A stretch of 9,535 bases of DNA, from positions 1-9,535 of the forward strand of contig DCGF01000027.1 of NCBI GenBank assembly GCA_002314555.1. Direction: 5' to 3'. This DNA is from Ruminococcaceae bacterium UBA1785. GTDB lineage: Bacteria > Bacillota > Clostridia > Oscillospirales > Acutalibacteraceae. The stretch's first letter is position 1, and every line of letters begins with the position of its first letter. Under the pieces are notes generated by a model. That model worked only from the letters and a program-made list of their open reading frames with translations. It ran no database searches and had not been told where the DNA came from. Of this stretch, positions 1-6,733 are shown one piece after another. Position numbers and translations under genes: made by a program.

Positions 1-1
1 T

Positions 2-520
2 AACATTAGTAAGTATGCGGTTTAAGCTGGTTACGTTAGTAGTGACTCCGGCTGAGAGTTCCTTCATCTCACCGAGGGATTTATAAAGATTCTCAAGCTG
101 ATCAGAGACAGTCTTAAAAGAGCTGTCGAGACGTTTTGTCAAAGTGTCATTTAGTTTTTCATCAACAGTCTGACGCATCTCGTCGAGTTTCTTTTCATTA
201 CTCTGCTGAAGTTTAGTAATCGACTGCTCGTTACCCTCACGAATTTCACCGAGAGAACGGCTGATTCTGTCACCTAAAGAGATCTGATTCTCATATGTCT
301 GTTTTTGAAGCTCTGCGAGCTGTTTATTAATAGCATCTTTACTTTGAGCTTCCTCCACACGAGAACGATGAAACTCCTCTGCGTTAGTTCTCTGAAGATC
401 TTTGATACGTTCCTCCATAGGAGAAAAATCTAGAGTTTCCTTCTTTCTAAGAAGCAAAACAACGCAGATGATGAGAAGAATGATAATCACTGCTAAAAAA
501 ATGTAAATTAAAGAATCCAT
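2..520 (-). CDS. rmuC: DNA recombination protein RmuC, N-terminal part (runs off left edge)
   Basis: RmuC is a membrane-anchored coiled-coil protein with a nuclease-like core; in E. coli its loss raises recombination at inverted repeats, but its biochemical role is not settled. Visible here are 173 codons: a single membrane segment at about residues 4-24 followed by Arg-Arg-Lys, a long charged coiled coil at about 35-130, and the start of the family core, with the recognisable stretches KLNDTLTKRLDSSFKTVSDQ and LYKSLGEMKEL and then LNRILTNV, where family members have the 'LGEM..LA.GV..L..VLTNVKTRG' block. The C-terminal nuclease-like half lies outside the window. The ATG start at 520 is supported by an AAAGGA Shine-Dalgarno sequence a few bases upstream and by the membrane segment beginning at once. 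The gene is divergent from the binding-protein gene at 642. Recognition is from sequence pattern only. Confidence 0.88.
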   Translation of the reverse strand, partial: MDSLIYIFLAVIIILLIICVVLLLRKKETLDFSPMEERIKDLQRTNAEEFHRSRVEEAQSKDAINKQLAELQKQTYENQISLGDRISRSLGEIREGNEQSITKLQQSNEKKLDEMRQTVDEKLNDTLTKRLDSSFKTVSDQLENLYKSLGEMKELSAGVTTNVTSLNRILTNV

Positions 521-551
521 ATTTATGTCCTTTCTTTAAATCTCTGATTCT

Positions 552-580
552 ATTTTATCATAAGTGACTCACACTTTGTA
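552..580 (-). promoter_or_regulatory. Putative rmuC promoter (extended -10)
   Basis: On the minus strand a TG-A-TAAAAT extended -10 element lies at 560-552, about 30 nt upstream of the rmuC start. The 17-nt-spaced -35 position (580-575, TACAAA) matches consensus poorly, which an extended -10 can offset. A small dyad, AAGTG-ACTCA-CACTT (562-576), sits in the spacer and could be an operator. It is short enough to be chance. Confidence 0.45.
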
Positions 581-581
581 T

Positions 582-609
582 TTAATATTTATTCCTTTTA
601 TGTTAGAAT
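582..609 (+). promoter_or_regulatory. Putative promoter of the solute-binding protein gene
   Basis: An extended -10 element TG-T-TAGAAT lies at 601-609, with a partial -35 box TTAATA at 582-587 and a 16-nt spacer. It would give a leader of roughly 25 nt carrying the AGGAGG ribosome binding site at 631-636. It runs back to back with the rmuC promoter, so the two divergent promoters share about 60 bp of A+T-rich DNA. Confidence 0.45.
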
Positions 610-641
610 AATTAAATGTAAAAACAGTAAAGGAGGCAACT

Positions 642-2255
642 ATGATTTTTTCTAGAGATATTATACAACAAAGACATGTCCCAAAATCAGTACTTATCGC
701 TCTCATTTGCCTCATTATATTAACTTTTAGCGCTTGCTCAAAAGAAGCAAACAGTGTAATACTTGCACCGATAAATTCCGTGCCAAACGGATATGACCCA
801 CAAATCGCAGTTGGTACAGACCTTGAAACTATAATCAACAACATCTTTGAAGGCCTTGTTAGAATAGATGAAAACGGCAACATCCAAAAAGGTGTTGCGA
901 CAGACTGGACTATTTCTAGTGACGGTCTCACATACACATTTACACTTGATTCAAACGCTAAGTGGCGTGTGCCAAAGAGTGCCACCGAGGCACTTGGCGA
1001 GGACTTTATAAAGACCCTTGACACACGCGTTACGGCTGCCGACTTTGCCTTCGGCATAAACCGCGCTATCGACTCATCTACAGGCGCACCTTACGCCTAC
1101 ACCCTTTCTGCTGTCGACAGCGCCTTTGCTAAAAACGACACTACGCTTATCATAAAGCTTAAAAGGCCATACGAAGGACTTTTAACAACTCTCGCCACCC
1201 CTATCTGCATGCCTTGTAATGAAAAATTCTTCGAAGCAACGGCGGGACGTTATGGTCTTTCAACAAGTCTCATCCTTTCAAACGGACCTTTCTACTTAGG
1301 CCTCTTTGACGCCGACACCGGCACCGTAACACTTAAGAAAAACGAGATATATAAAGGTTCTTTCACACCAATCCAAGATACTGTTCGTCTCTATGTTGAT
1401 TCAGAGGATTCAAAGAAGAACTTTAACATTAAGACCATCTCATATGATGAATCAAAATCAATCAACGAAAAAGACTGGACAGTTAAACAATATAAAAACG
1501 CAGTGAAGATGCTCTGCTTTAACTGTGACAACGAACTCTTTTCAGTATATAGGAGTATAAGGCTTGCCTTTGCTCATTCAACAGATATAGATTCTCTTGT
1601 CGGAAAAGGTGTCTCCAAAGCAGAGGGAGTTATTCCTTCAAGTTGTCTTCTTCAAGCGGGCTCCTCATATAGAGCTAACGCAAACATCTTAAAAGGACCA
1701 GAATATGACATAAAAAAAGCTGCAGAACTCTATGATAAAATTGTAGCAGCCAATAATAAAAAAGAGATTCCTGACGATTTAAGCCTTGATTTAAAACTTG
1801 TTTGTCTCGAAACTGATGTGGATGATATCAAAGCAGTTCTCCAAGGATGGCAGAAAACTTTTGGTATGGCTCTCACTCTTACAATAGAGCCATATGCTAC
1901 TCAGGAAGAGCTCGACAAAGTTGTAAAGCAAGGTGAATACGATATCGCATATACAACGATAATCACATCGGACTTCCTTGCAAGTGAATTTTTAAAGAAC
2001 TTTGAATCAGACTCCGACAACAACCCTATTAGGCTGAAAAACGAAGAGTTTGACAAGCTCCTTAAACTTACCTACACCGCCACTACTAAAGAAGATTCTG
2101 TAGAAGCACTTATAAACTGTGAGCAGTTCCTTCTCGACAACGCATATGTAATCCCTACAATCAGTAAAGATTCATATGTTGCAACAGATATTACAGGACG
2201 AGAAGTAACTCTTAGACCTTCTGGCACAGTAATGGCATTTTATAAAGCAAAATAA
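642..2255 (+). CDS. ABC transporter family-5 solute-binding lipoprotein (peptide/nickel type)
   Basis: The product is a 537-residue extracellular binding protein of the OppA/DppA (SBP_bac_5) family, which normally captures oligopeptides, dipeptides or nickel complexes for an ABC importer. It has a positively charged N-terminus, a hydrophobic segment at about 17-29 and a lipobox TFSAC with the lipidated Cys at residue 32, so it should be anchored on the outer face of the membrane. Family marks include NGYDPQ (49-54), NIFEGLVRID (67-76), the ATDW..SSDGLTYTFTL region (86-102), KWR near 107 and VTAADFAFGINRA near 130-142. Length is normal for the family. AGGAGG lies 5 nt before the ATG. No permease or ATPase genes adjoin it, and it has its own promoter and terminator, so it is an orphan component here. 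The ligand cannot be told from sequence; peptide is the default guess. Confidence 0.88.
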   Translation: MIFSRDIIQQRHVPKSVLIALICLIILTFSACSKEANSVILAPINSVPNGYDPQIAVGTDLETIINNIFEGLVRIDENGNIQKGVATDWTISSDGLTYTFTLDSNAKWRVPKSATEALGEDFIKTLDTRVTAADFAFGINRAIDSSTGAPYAYTLSAVDSAFAKNDTTLIIKLKRPYEGLLTTLATPICMPCNEKFFEATAGRYGLSTSLILSNGPFYLGLFDADTGTVTLKKNEIYKGSFTPIQDTVRLYVDSEDSKKNFNIKTISYDESKSINEKDWTVKQYKNAVKMLCFNCDNELFSVYRSIRLAFAHSTDIDSLVGKGVSKAEGVIPSSCLLQAGSSYRANANILKGPEYDIKKAAELYDKIVAANNKKEIPDDLSLDLKLVCLETDVDDIKAVLQGWQKTFGMALTLTIEPYATQEELDKVVKQGEYDIAYTTIITSDFLASEFLKNFESDSDNNPIRLKNEEFDKLLKLTYTATTKEDSVEALINCEQFLLDNAYVIPTISKDSYVATDITGREVTLRPSGTVMAFYKAK

Positions 2256-2259
2256 AGAA

Positions 2260-2283
2260 AACCCGCTCTTTTTCGAGCGGGTT
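2260..2283. terminator. Bidirectional Rho-independent terminator between convergent genes
   Basis: A perfect 9-bp stem (AACCCGCTC at 2260-2268 with GAGCGGGTT at 2275-2283) encloses a 6-nt loop. On the plus strand it is followed by CTTTTTAT. On the minus strand it is followed by TTTTCTTTATTTT. It begins 4 nt after the stop codon of the binding-protein gene and, read the other way, 4 nt after the moaC stop codon, so one hairpin can end both transcripts. Confidence 0.9.
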
Positions 2284-2287
2284 CTTT

Positions 2288-2755
2288 TTATCTCTCATAT
2301 TTTCCTGATTTTCCACCATCTTTAAAAGTTAGGTAACAATCAGAGATTTCCATTCCTCTATCCACTGCTTTACACATATCGTAGATAGTGAGGGCTGCAA
2401 CATTAGCAGCTGTTAAAGCTTCCATCTCAATGCCAGTTTTATATGTCGTTTCAACAGTTGAAACAGCTTTAACCTGCGTGTCTGAGATGATTTCTAAATC
2501 GACTGAAATAGATTCAATTGGGAGTGGATGACACATTGGAATAAGTTCATGTGTTTTCTTTGCTGCCATAATTCCTGCAATTCTTGCGCAGGAGAAAACG
2601 TCTCCTTTTGGAACCTTTCCGTCACGGATAAGATTCAAGGTTTCAGGTTTCATGGAGATAACGGCCTGAGCTTTAGCAACACGGTGAGTGTATTCTTTTT
2701 CGCCAACATTTACCATGCGAGCTTCACCGTTTTCATTTACGTGAGTTAATCCCAT
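2288..2755 (-). CDS. moaC: Cyclic pyranopterin monophosphate synthase accessory protein MoaC
   Basis: MoaC converts the 3',8-cyclo-GTP intermediate made by MoaA into cyclic pyranopterin monophosphate, the first stable intermediate of Moco synthesis; it is a soluble cytoplasmic oligomer. The 155-residue product has the family length and nearly all hallmark blocks: VPKGDVFSCARIAGIMAAKK (48-67), HELIPMCHPLP (69-79), ETTYKTGIEMEALTAAN (102-118) and YDMCKAVDRGM (125-135). Lys50, His76, Asp126 and Lys129 fall where E. coli MoaC has its catalytic Lys51, His77, Asp128 and Lys131 (residue roles from knowledge of the family). The ATG lies inside the end of the preceding moeA-PBP gene (10-nt overlap), with AGGAGG at 2770-2765, 9 nt upstream. 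It is the last gene of the cluster, followed at once by the shared terminator. It lies far from moaA, its pathway partner, in what seems a separate transcription unit. Confidence 0.95.
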   Translation of the reverse strand: MGLTHVNENGEARMVNVGEKEYTHRVAKAQAVISMKPETLNLIRDGKVPKGDVFSCARIAGIMAAKKTHELIPMCHPLPIESISVDLEIISDTQVKAVSTVETTYKTGIEMEALTAANVAALTIYDMCKAVDRGMEISDCYLTFKDGGKSGKYER

Positions 2756-4632
2756 GTCTCATATCCTCCTAAAGCATTTAGTCTTTCTTTTAGTTCTTCG
2801 CTATGAAGAACTTTAAGGAAGTCTTTAATTTTATCTGTATCATACGCCTTCTCATCTATCAAAAGATCATATTCCTCATTACAGATTGGAATGAAGTCTA
2901 AGTCATATGTTTTAGCAGCAGAATAGATTCCAAGGCCCACATCTGCAGTACCAGATGCTATCTGTGCTGCAACAGATGTATGTGTGAATTCTTCACGCTC
3001 ATAGCCATAGATATCGCTAGCGCTTAGACCATTCTTCTTAATTAAGAAATCACAGAGGATTCTAGTGCCAGAACCTTTTTGACGGTTTACATATGAGATG
3101 TCACTTCTTGCAACATCTTTAAAGCTCTCAATTCCTTTTGGATTTCCTTTTGCAATCATGAGACCTTGAATTCTCTTGACGCCTTTTTCAAGTACTACGC
3201 CACCATCAGGGAAGTACTTATTTACATAAGCAGTGTTATATTCGCCAGTCTCTTCGTTTAGAAGATGGATAGCTCCCATCTGTGCCTCACGGCGCTTTAT
3301 TGCCATAATAGCGCCCATAGAGCCAACGTGAGAAGACGATACTACTGAATCAGGATTTTCTCTCTTTAAGATATCTGTAATCTCATCGATAAGTGGATCG
3401 TGACTACCAATAATAGTGAGAGTATTTAAAAGTTCCTCTCTAGGTCTAAGTAGAGTAACCTTAACTTTATCTCCTGCCTCATATCCCTCACAGTCCTGTG
3501 GTATATCGACAATACCATCAGCTTTAACAAATGAGGTTACAACGCCCGCTCCACGGTTCAAAGGAGTAGCGACAAAATCACCATTTTCATTTAATCCGAT
3601 ACGTACTCTTACGAACTCACGGTATTTAAGTGGTGATGTCATTATTCTACCAAGTGTTGCCTCTATTTGATCCTGAACATGAAGATTTCTACCTGTCATT
3701 ATTTCAACTACAGGTCTTAAAATCTGTTCAAGAACGATAATGCCTGACACAGGATATCCAGGAACACCGAGGATTGGCTTATCTTTTGCATAACCCAAAA
3801 TTGCTGGCTTACCAGGTTTGATAGCTATACCGTGATAGAGCATTGTGCCAACAGTTGACACTGCAAGAGACGAATAGTCATCACGGCCAGCAGAAGAGCC
3901 TGCATTTATTATTACAGCGTCGCACTCAGTTACTGCTTTTTTCATAGTAGCGATGATGTCTTCTTTAATATCTTTAACAATAGGGTAAGTCTTAGGCTCT
4001 GCGCCCCATTCCCTTAAGATGCCCGAGAAAATTGTTGAGTTAAATTCGATAATGTCTCCAGGTTTTGGGTTAGTGCAAGGAGATACAATCTCATCACCTG
4101 TTGGAATAATACCAACAACTGGAGGTTTTACTACTTCTACTTCAAGTACACCACCAGCAAGCATAGCGCCAAGAGCTGCTGGTGCAATTTTTGTAAAGGA
4201 CGGTAGAATCATATCGCCGGCGCAGACGTCCTCGCCAACCTGGCGAACGTGCTGCCATGGAACGGCAGCAGAATAGAGTAACACGTCTTCGCCGTCACGA
4301 ACAACATCCTCAATCATTACAACACAGTCAGTGTCCTTTGGCATTGGGTCACCAGTATCAACCTGAATAAAATCAGTTGCTTTTAAGCGAACTGGAGTTG
4401 TCTCTGTAGCACCGAACGTCTTATTAGCCATTAAAGCAATTCCGTCCATAGCGGAAGCATTATAATGTGGAGCACAGATATGTGCATATATAGCATTAGC
4501 AGTTATTCTTCCTGCAGCTTCAAAAACTGGAACCTTCTCAGTCTTTGGAGCGAGGCCTTCGGATTTTAACGCAGCAATATAACTCTCAACTGCTATGTCG
4601 AGGTCTTCATTTGTCAAATACTCATACTTCAA
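2746..4632 (-). CDS. MoeA-type molybdopterin molybdenumtransferase fused to a PBP-like (COG1910/PF12727-type) domain
   Basis: This 628-residue protein has two parts. Residues 1-400 are a full MoeA, the enzyme that inserts molybdate (or tungstate) into adenylated molybdopterin: NASAMDGIA (58-66), TGDEIV (178-183), NAGSSAGRDDY (243-253), HGIAIKPGKP (267-276), GVPGYPVS (289-296) and the C-terminal beta domain ending near 400. Residues about 405-628 resemble the cytoplasmic PBP-like domain found beside HTH or MoeA domains, with SSSHVGSMGAIMAIKRRE (432-449), NRQKGSGTR (516-524) and GTADVGLGIYSAA (561-573). No signal peptide is present, so any oxyanion binding would be intracellular. The start is a TTG whose sequence overlaps the moeA stop (TTGA), with AGGTGG 7 nt upstream; no in-frame ATG occurs before Met62, which lies inside a MoeA motif. 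Inference: the fused domain senses or delivers molybdate or tungstate. Confidence 0.9.
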   Translation of the reverse strand: MKYEYLTNEDLDIAVESYIAALKSEGLAPKTEKVPVFEAAGRITANAIYAHICAPHYNASAMDGIALMANKTFGATETTPVRLKATDFIQVDTGDPMPKDTDCVVMIEDVVRDGEDVLLYSAAVPWQHVRQVGEDVCAGDMILPSFTKIAPAALGAMLAGGVLEVEVVKPPVVGIIPTGDEIVSPCTNPKPGDIIEFNSTIFSGILREWGAEPKTYPIVKDIKEDIIATMKKAVTECDAVIINAGSSAGRDDYSSLAVSTVGTMLYHGIAIKPGKPAILGYAKDKPILGVPGYPVSGIIVLEQILRPVVEIMTGRNLHVQDQIEATLGRIMTSPLKYREFVRVRIGLNENGDFVATPLNRGAGVVTSFVKADGIVDIPQDCEGYEAGDKVKVTLLRPREELLNTLTIIGSHDPLIDEITDILKRENPDSVVSSSHVGSMGAIMAIKRREAQMGAIHLLNEETGEYNTAYVNKYFPDGGVVLEKGVKRIQGLMIAKGNPKGIESFKDVARSDISYVNRQKGSGTRILCDFLIKKNGLSASDIYGYEREEFTHTSVAAQIASGTADVGLGIYSAAKTYDLDFIPICNEEYDLLIDEKAYDTDKIKDFLKVLHSEELKERLNALGGYETWD

Positions 4633-5873
4633 AACAATTCCACCTCGACTTCATCTCCCTGTGAAATTCCCTCACAGTCTCTTCCGATTCTAATAAAACC
4701 ATCTATCTTTGAAAGGTTACTGACAAGACCTGATTTTGCATAGACTGGCTCTACCATTTCTTTAGAATCTTTCTCAATAAACTTAACACCAATACACTCT
4801 TCTCTTCCGTGATTACTTGGAATAGAGAGAGAAACTGGTAGTACCTTCTTAACGGTCTTTGATTTTGATGTGTCACCACTCATACTAAGAACAAGTGGCT
4901 TAACAAAAAGGTTAAACACATAATACGCTGCGAGCGGGTGACCAGGTAATCCAAAACAAGGCTTACTATTTATATTTGCAAGGATTGTTGGCTTTCCAGG
5001 TTTGATAGCGATACCATGGAACAATACTTCTCCAAGGTTATCATATACTTTAAAAGTTGCATCCTTAACGCCAACTGAACTGCCACCGGAAACGATGAGC
5101 ATATCACATGGTCCAAAAGAAGAATCATAGGTGCCGTCTATTACACCTTTAATAGTTTTCTCTAAAAGCGAAAGATCATCTTTAACAATGCCAACTCTTA
5201 AAGTTTCGCAGCCAAGTTCATCAAGCGCTGCACATATTTCATAACTATTAATGTCACGAACCTCAGCACCACTTGGAGTTTCTGTTACATCTATAAGTTC
5301 ATCACCTGTGGAGATGACTGCCACTTTTAGTTTCTTATAAACAGAAACCTTTGAGATGCCAAGGGAAGCAAGTGCTGCAATATGGCGAGCTGAAAGTCTG
5401 GTTCCAGACTTTAAAACCGTCTGGCCAACTTTTACATCATCACCTTTAAATGTCACATGCTGTCCTGGAGCAGACGGTTTAAGCATGGCGCGAGTTCCGT
5501 CTCCATAGTCCTCAGCAAATTCAATCATTACCATAGCATCTGCGCCATCTGGCAGCTCGCCACCTGTTGGCACATATGCACACTGATCTTTTTCAATTGA
5601 AAACTTAGGGCTTTCACCCATTAACACTTCGCCTTTGTAGTTTAAGATAGCAGGAATGCTATCTGAGCAGCCAAAAGTATCAGTTGCCTTTACAGCAAAA
5701 CCGTCAACAGTTGATCTATTAAAATCAGGAACATTTTCTTTTGAGATGATGTCTTCAGACAAAACTCTACCAACAGAATCAAGTAAAGATACTGATTCTG
5801 TAGGAGCAATACTTTTACCAAAAGTATCAAAAATTATCTTTTCTGCTTCACTAGAAGTTTTAACAGTCAGCAC
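4629..5873 (-). CDS. moeA: Molybdopterin molybdenumtransferase MoeA
   Basis: A single-domain-family MoeA of 414 residues, the usual length. It catalyses metal insertion into adenylated molybdopterin in the cytoplasm. All signature blocks are present and more canonical than in the adjacent fused paralogue: DFNRSTVDGFAV (50-61), VPTGGELPDGADAMVMIE (101-118), STGDEL (188-193), SGGSSVGVKD (262-271), HGIAIKPGKP (286-295) and GLPGHPLAA (308-316). The start is a GTG at 5873, supported by AAGGAG 8 nt upstream; no in-frame start codon is found just upstream and the N-terminus then aligns with normal MoeA. The GTG overlaps the stop of the HEPN toxin gene by 7 nt and the Shine-Dalgarno sequence is inside HEPN codons, so translation is probably coupled to the toxin. 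The stop overlaps the next gene. Two MoeA proteins side by side may reflect Mo/W discrimination, which is inference. Confidence 0.94.
   Translation of the reverse strand: MLTVKTSSEAEKIIFDTFGKSIAPTESVSLLDSVGRVLSEDIISKENVPDFNRSTVDGFAVKATDTFGCSDSIPAILNYKGEVLMGESPKFSIEKDQCAYVPTGGELPDGADAMVMIEFAEDYGDGTRAMLKPSAPGQHVTFKGDDVKVGQTVLKSGTRLSARHIAALASLGISKVSVYKKLKVAVISTGDELIDVTETPSGAEVRDINSYEICAALDELGCETLRVGIVKDDLSLLEKTIKGVIDGTYDSSFGPCDMLIVSGGSSVGVKDATFKVYDNLGEVLFHGIAIKPGKPTILANINSKPCFGLPGHPLAAYYVFNLFVKPLVLSMSGDTSKSKTVKKVLPVSLSIPSNHGREECIGVKFIEKDSKEMVEPVYAKSGLVSNLSKIDGFIRIGRDCEGISQGDEVEVELF
4640..4645 (-). promoter_or_regulatory. Ribosome binding site that fixes the TTG start of moeA-PBP
   Basis: AGGTGG on the minus strand, inside the last codons of moeA, stands 7 nt before the TTG at 4632. 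The TTG overlaps the moeA TGA stop by two bases (TTGA), a typical arrangement for translational coupling. This, together with the lack of a nearby in-frame ATG, is why the TTG was accepted. Confidence 0.65.
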
Positions 5874-6184
5874 GCAATCATCTCCTTTAAACTTGGAATA
5901 TCGTCTTTTAAAGTGTCATATACAATTTTTAGATCAACATGACCATAATCATGAACAATCCTATTCCTAAGTCCTTGAATTGTTGTCCAAGGAACATCAG
6001 TGCTTATCTTATATTCATCTGATAACAATTTCGCATTTTCAGAGATTTGAATTAGTCTAAACATCATAGCATCTTGAAATATAGTATCTATTATAAAGTC
6101 ATCATATTCCTTATCCAGCATTTTCTCAATTATGTAATTTATATCATCTAATATTTTTTCAATATAATATGCATCATTTTTCAT
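5867..6184 (-). CDS. HEPN-family toxin, HepT/DUF86 ribonuclease type
   Basis: A small helical protein of 105 residues (110 if an ATG at 6199 is used). It carries the HepT signature RX4HXY as RNRIVHDY, at Arg78, His83 and Tyr85 when counted from the longer start. In studied HepT/MntA pairs the Arg and His form the RNase site of the HEPN dimer, and the Tyr is the residue modified with AMP by the partner MNT enzyme (established knowledge); here all three are intact. Acidic, lysine-rich helices precede the motif, as in DUF86 proteins. I prefer the ATG at 6184 because family members typically begin MKND-like and the 6199 ATG has its purine-rich tract directly adjacent with no spacing. It overlaps the MNT gene by 11 nt and moeA by 7 nt. 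Composition is visibly A+T-richer than the flanking Moco genes. Confidence 0.85.
   Translation of the reverse strand: MKNDAYYIEKILDDINYIIEKMLDKEYDDFIIDTIFQDAMMFRLIQISENAKLLSDEYKISTDVPWTTIQGLRNRIVHDYGHVDLKIVYDTLKDDIPSLKEMIAC
5882..5887 (-). promoter_or_regulatory. Ribosome binding site within the HEPN gene that fixes the GTG start of moeA
   Basis: AAGGAG on the minus strand lies 8 nt before the GTG at 5873 and is made of HEPN codons for Lys-Glu. Because both the site and the start codon are inside the toxin reading frame, ribosomes finishing HEPN are placed to restart on moeA. Confidence 0.7.
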
Positions 6185-6653
6185 ATACTCGTATACCATC
6201 CTTCAACACTTCATGTAATAACTCAGGGTTGTTATCAAGCTGGCTTAATGAAAGAAGATCTATCTTCTTATTTAGTGTATTCCTTAAGTCTTCAACAAGT
6301 CCGAAAAACTTTATACCCGTTACATTTGTTGATATTACAATATCAACATCACTACTATCATCCGCTTCTCCCTTTGCATATGACCCAAATAGTATTGCAT
6401 ATTCAACATCATATTTTGAAAGTACTAGTGCGCAATTTTTCTTAATACTTTCGATAGTCAAAACACCATGTGTCTCATCTATTAAAGTTTCTTTTTTTAA
6501 TATATCGACAATATAATTATACTTTATCGTTCCAATCTTTTTGGAATCGTTTTCATATGCTTTATATGTTCTAAGTGGGATATCAGTTAAATCTGATGCT
6601 TGTTGTTGCGTTAAACCAGCAGCAACTCTAAGTTCTTTTATAGTTTGCCCCAT
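6174..6653 (-). CDS. HTH (XRE)-fused minimal nucleotidyltransferase, MntA-type antitoxin
   Basis: A 159-residue protein with an XRE-like helix-turn-helix at about 1-36 (IKELRVAAGLTQQQASDL then RTYKAYEND) and a nucleotidyltransferase domain at about 68-159. The catalytic motif GSX10DXD is intact: Gly90-Ser91, then Asp102 and Asp104, with a third acidic residue in KKIDLLSL (Asp132). In known MNT/HEPN pairs the MNT protein transfers AMP from ATP to a tyrosine of the HEPN toxin and silences it; this paralogue should be active. The added HTH suggests it also represses its own promoter, which plain MntA cannot do alone. The ATG at 6653 has AGGAG 8 nt upstream and follows a strong promoter. It overlaps the HEPN gene. 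The alternative reading, an aminoglycoside-type resistance enzyme, is unlikely given its size and neighbour. Confidence 0.88.
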   Translation of the reverse strand: MGQTIKELRVAAGLTQQQASDLTDIPLRTYKAYENDSKKIGTIKYNYIVDILKKETLIDETHGVLTIESIKKNCALVLSKYDVEYAILFGSYAKGEADDSSDVDIVISTNVTGIKFFGLVEDLRNTLNKKIDLLSLSQLDNNPELLHEVLKDGIRVYEK

Positions 6654-6676
6654 AATAACGACTCCTTTCTAAATAG

Positions 6677-6705
6677 ATTTTATGACAAAATAACAATTAA
6701 GTCAA
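6677..6705 (-). promoter_or_regulatory. Near-consensus sigma-A promoter of the toxin-antitoxin pair and downstream Moco genes
   Basis: On the minus strand the -35 box TTGACT (6705-6700) and the -10 box TAAAAT (6682-6677) are separated by exactly 17 nt. It is the best promoter in the window. It predicts a start near 6670 and a very short leader holding the AGAAAGGAGT ribosome binding site of the MNT gene. Because no terminator is seen until 2283, transcripts from here would run through HEPN, moeA, moeA-PBP and moaC. Confidence 0.8.
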
Positions 6706-6708
6706 TAA

Positions 6709-6733
6709 AAAAAGTGCCAAAATGGCACTTTTT
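6709..6733 (-). terminator. Rho-independent terminator after mogA, overlapping a palindromic candidate operator
   Basis: Read on the minus strand, a perfect 11-bp stem (arms 6733-6723 and 6719-6709) with a TTT loop is followed by more T residues, giving a run of seven T and then ATT. This is a good intrinsic terminator for transcripts from mogA. The T-run ends one base before the -35 box of the next promoter. The central 19 bp (6712-6730) is also one of the two paired palindromes, so its function may be dual or purely as an operator. Confidence 0.65.

Noticed and set aside
569..1057. Open frame of 162 codons on the minus strand
   Set aside because: It is antisense to the binding-protein gene and covers the promoter region. 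It shows no recognisable protein pattern, while the plus-strand gene has a lipobox and family motifs.
6185..6199. Longer HEPN start at 6199
   Set aside because: The purine-rich tract directly touches that ATG, so it has no proper spacing, and the extra five residues are not typical of DUF86 proteins. It cannot be fully excluded.
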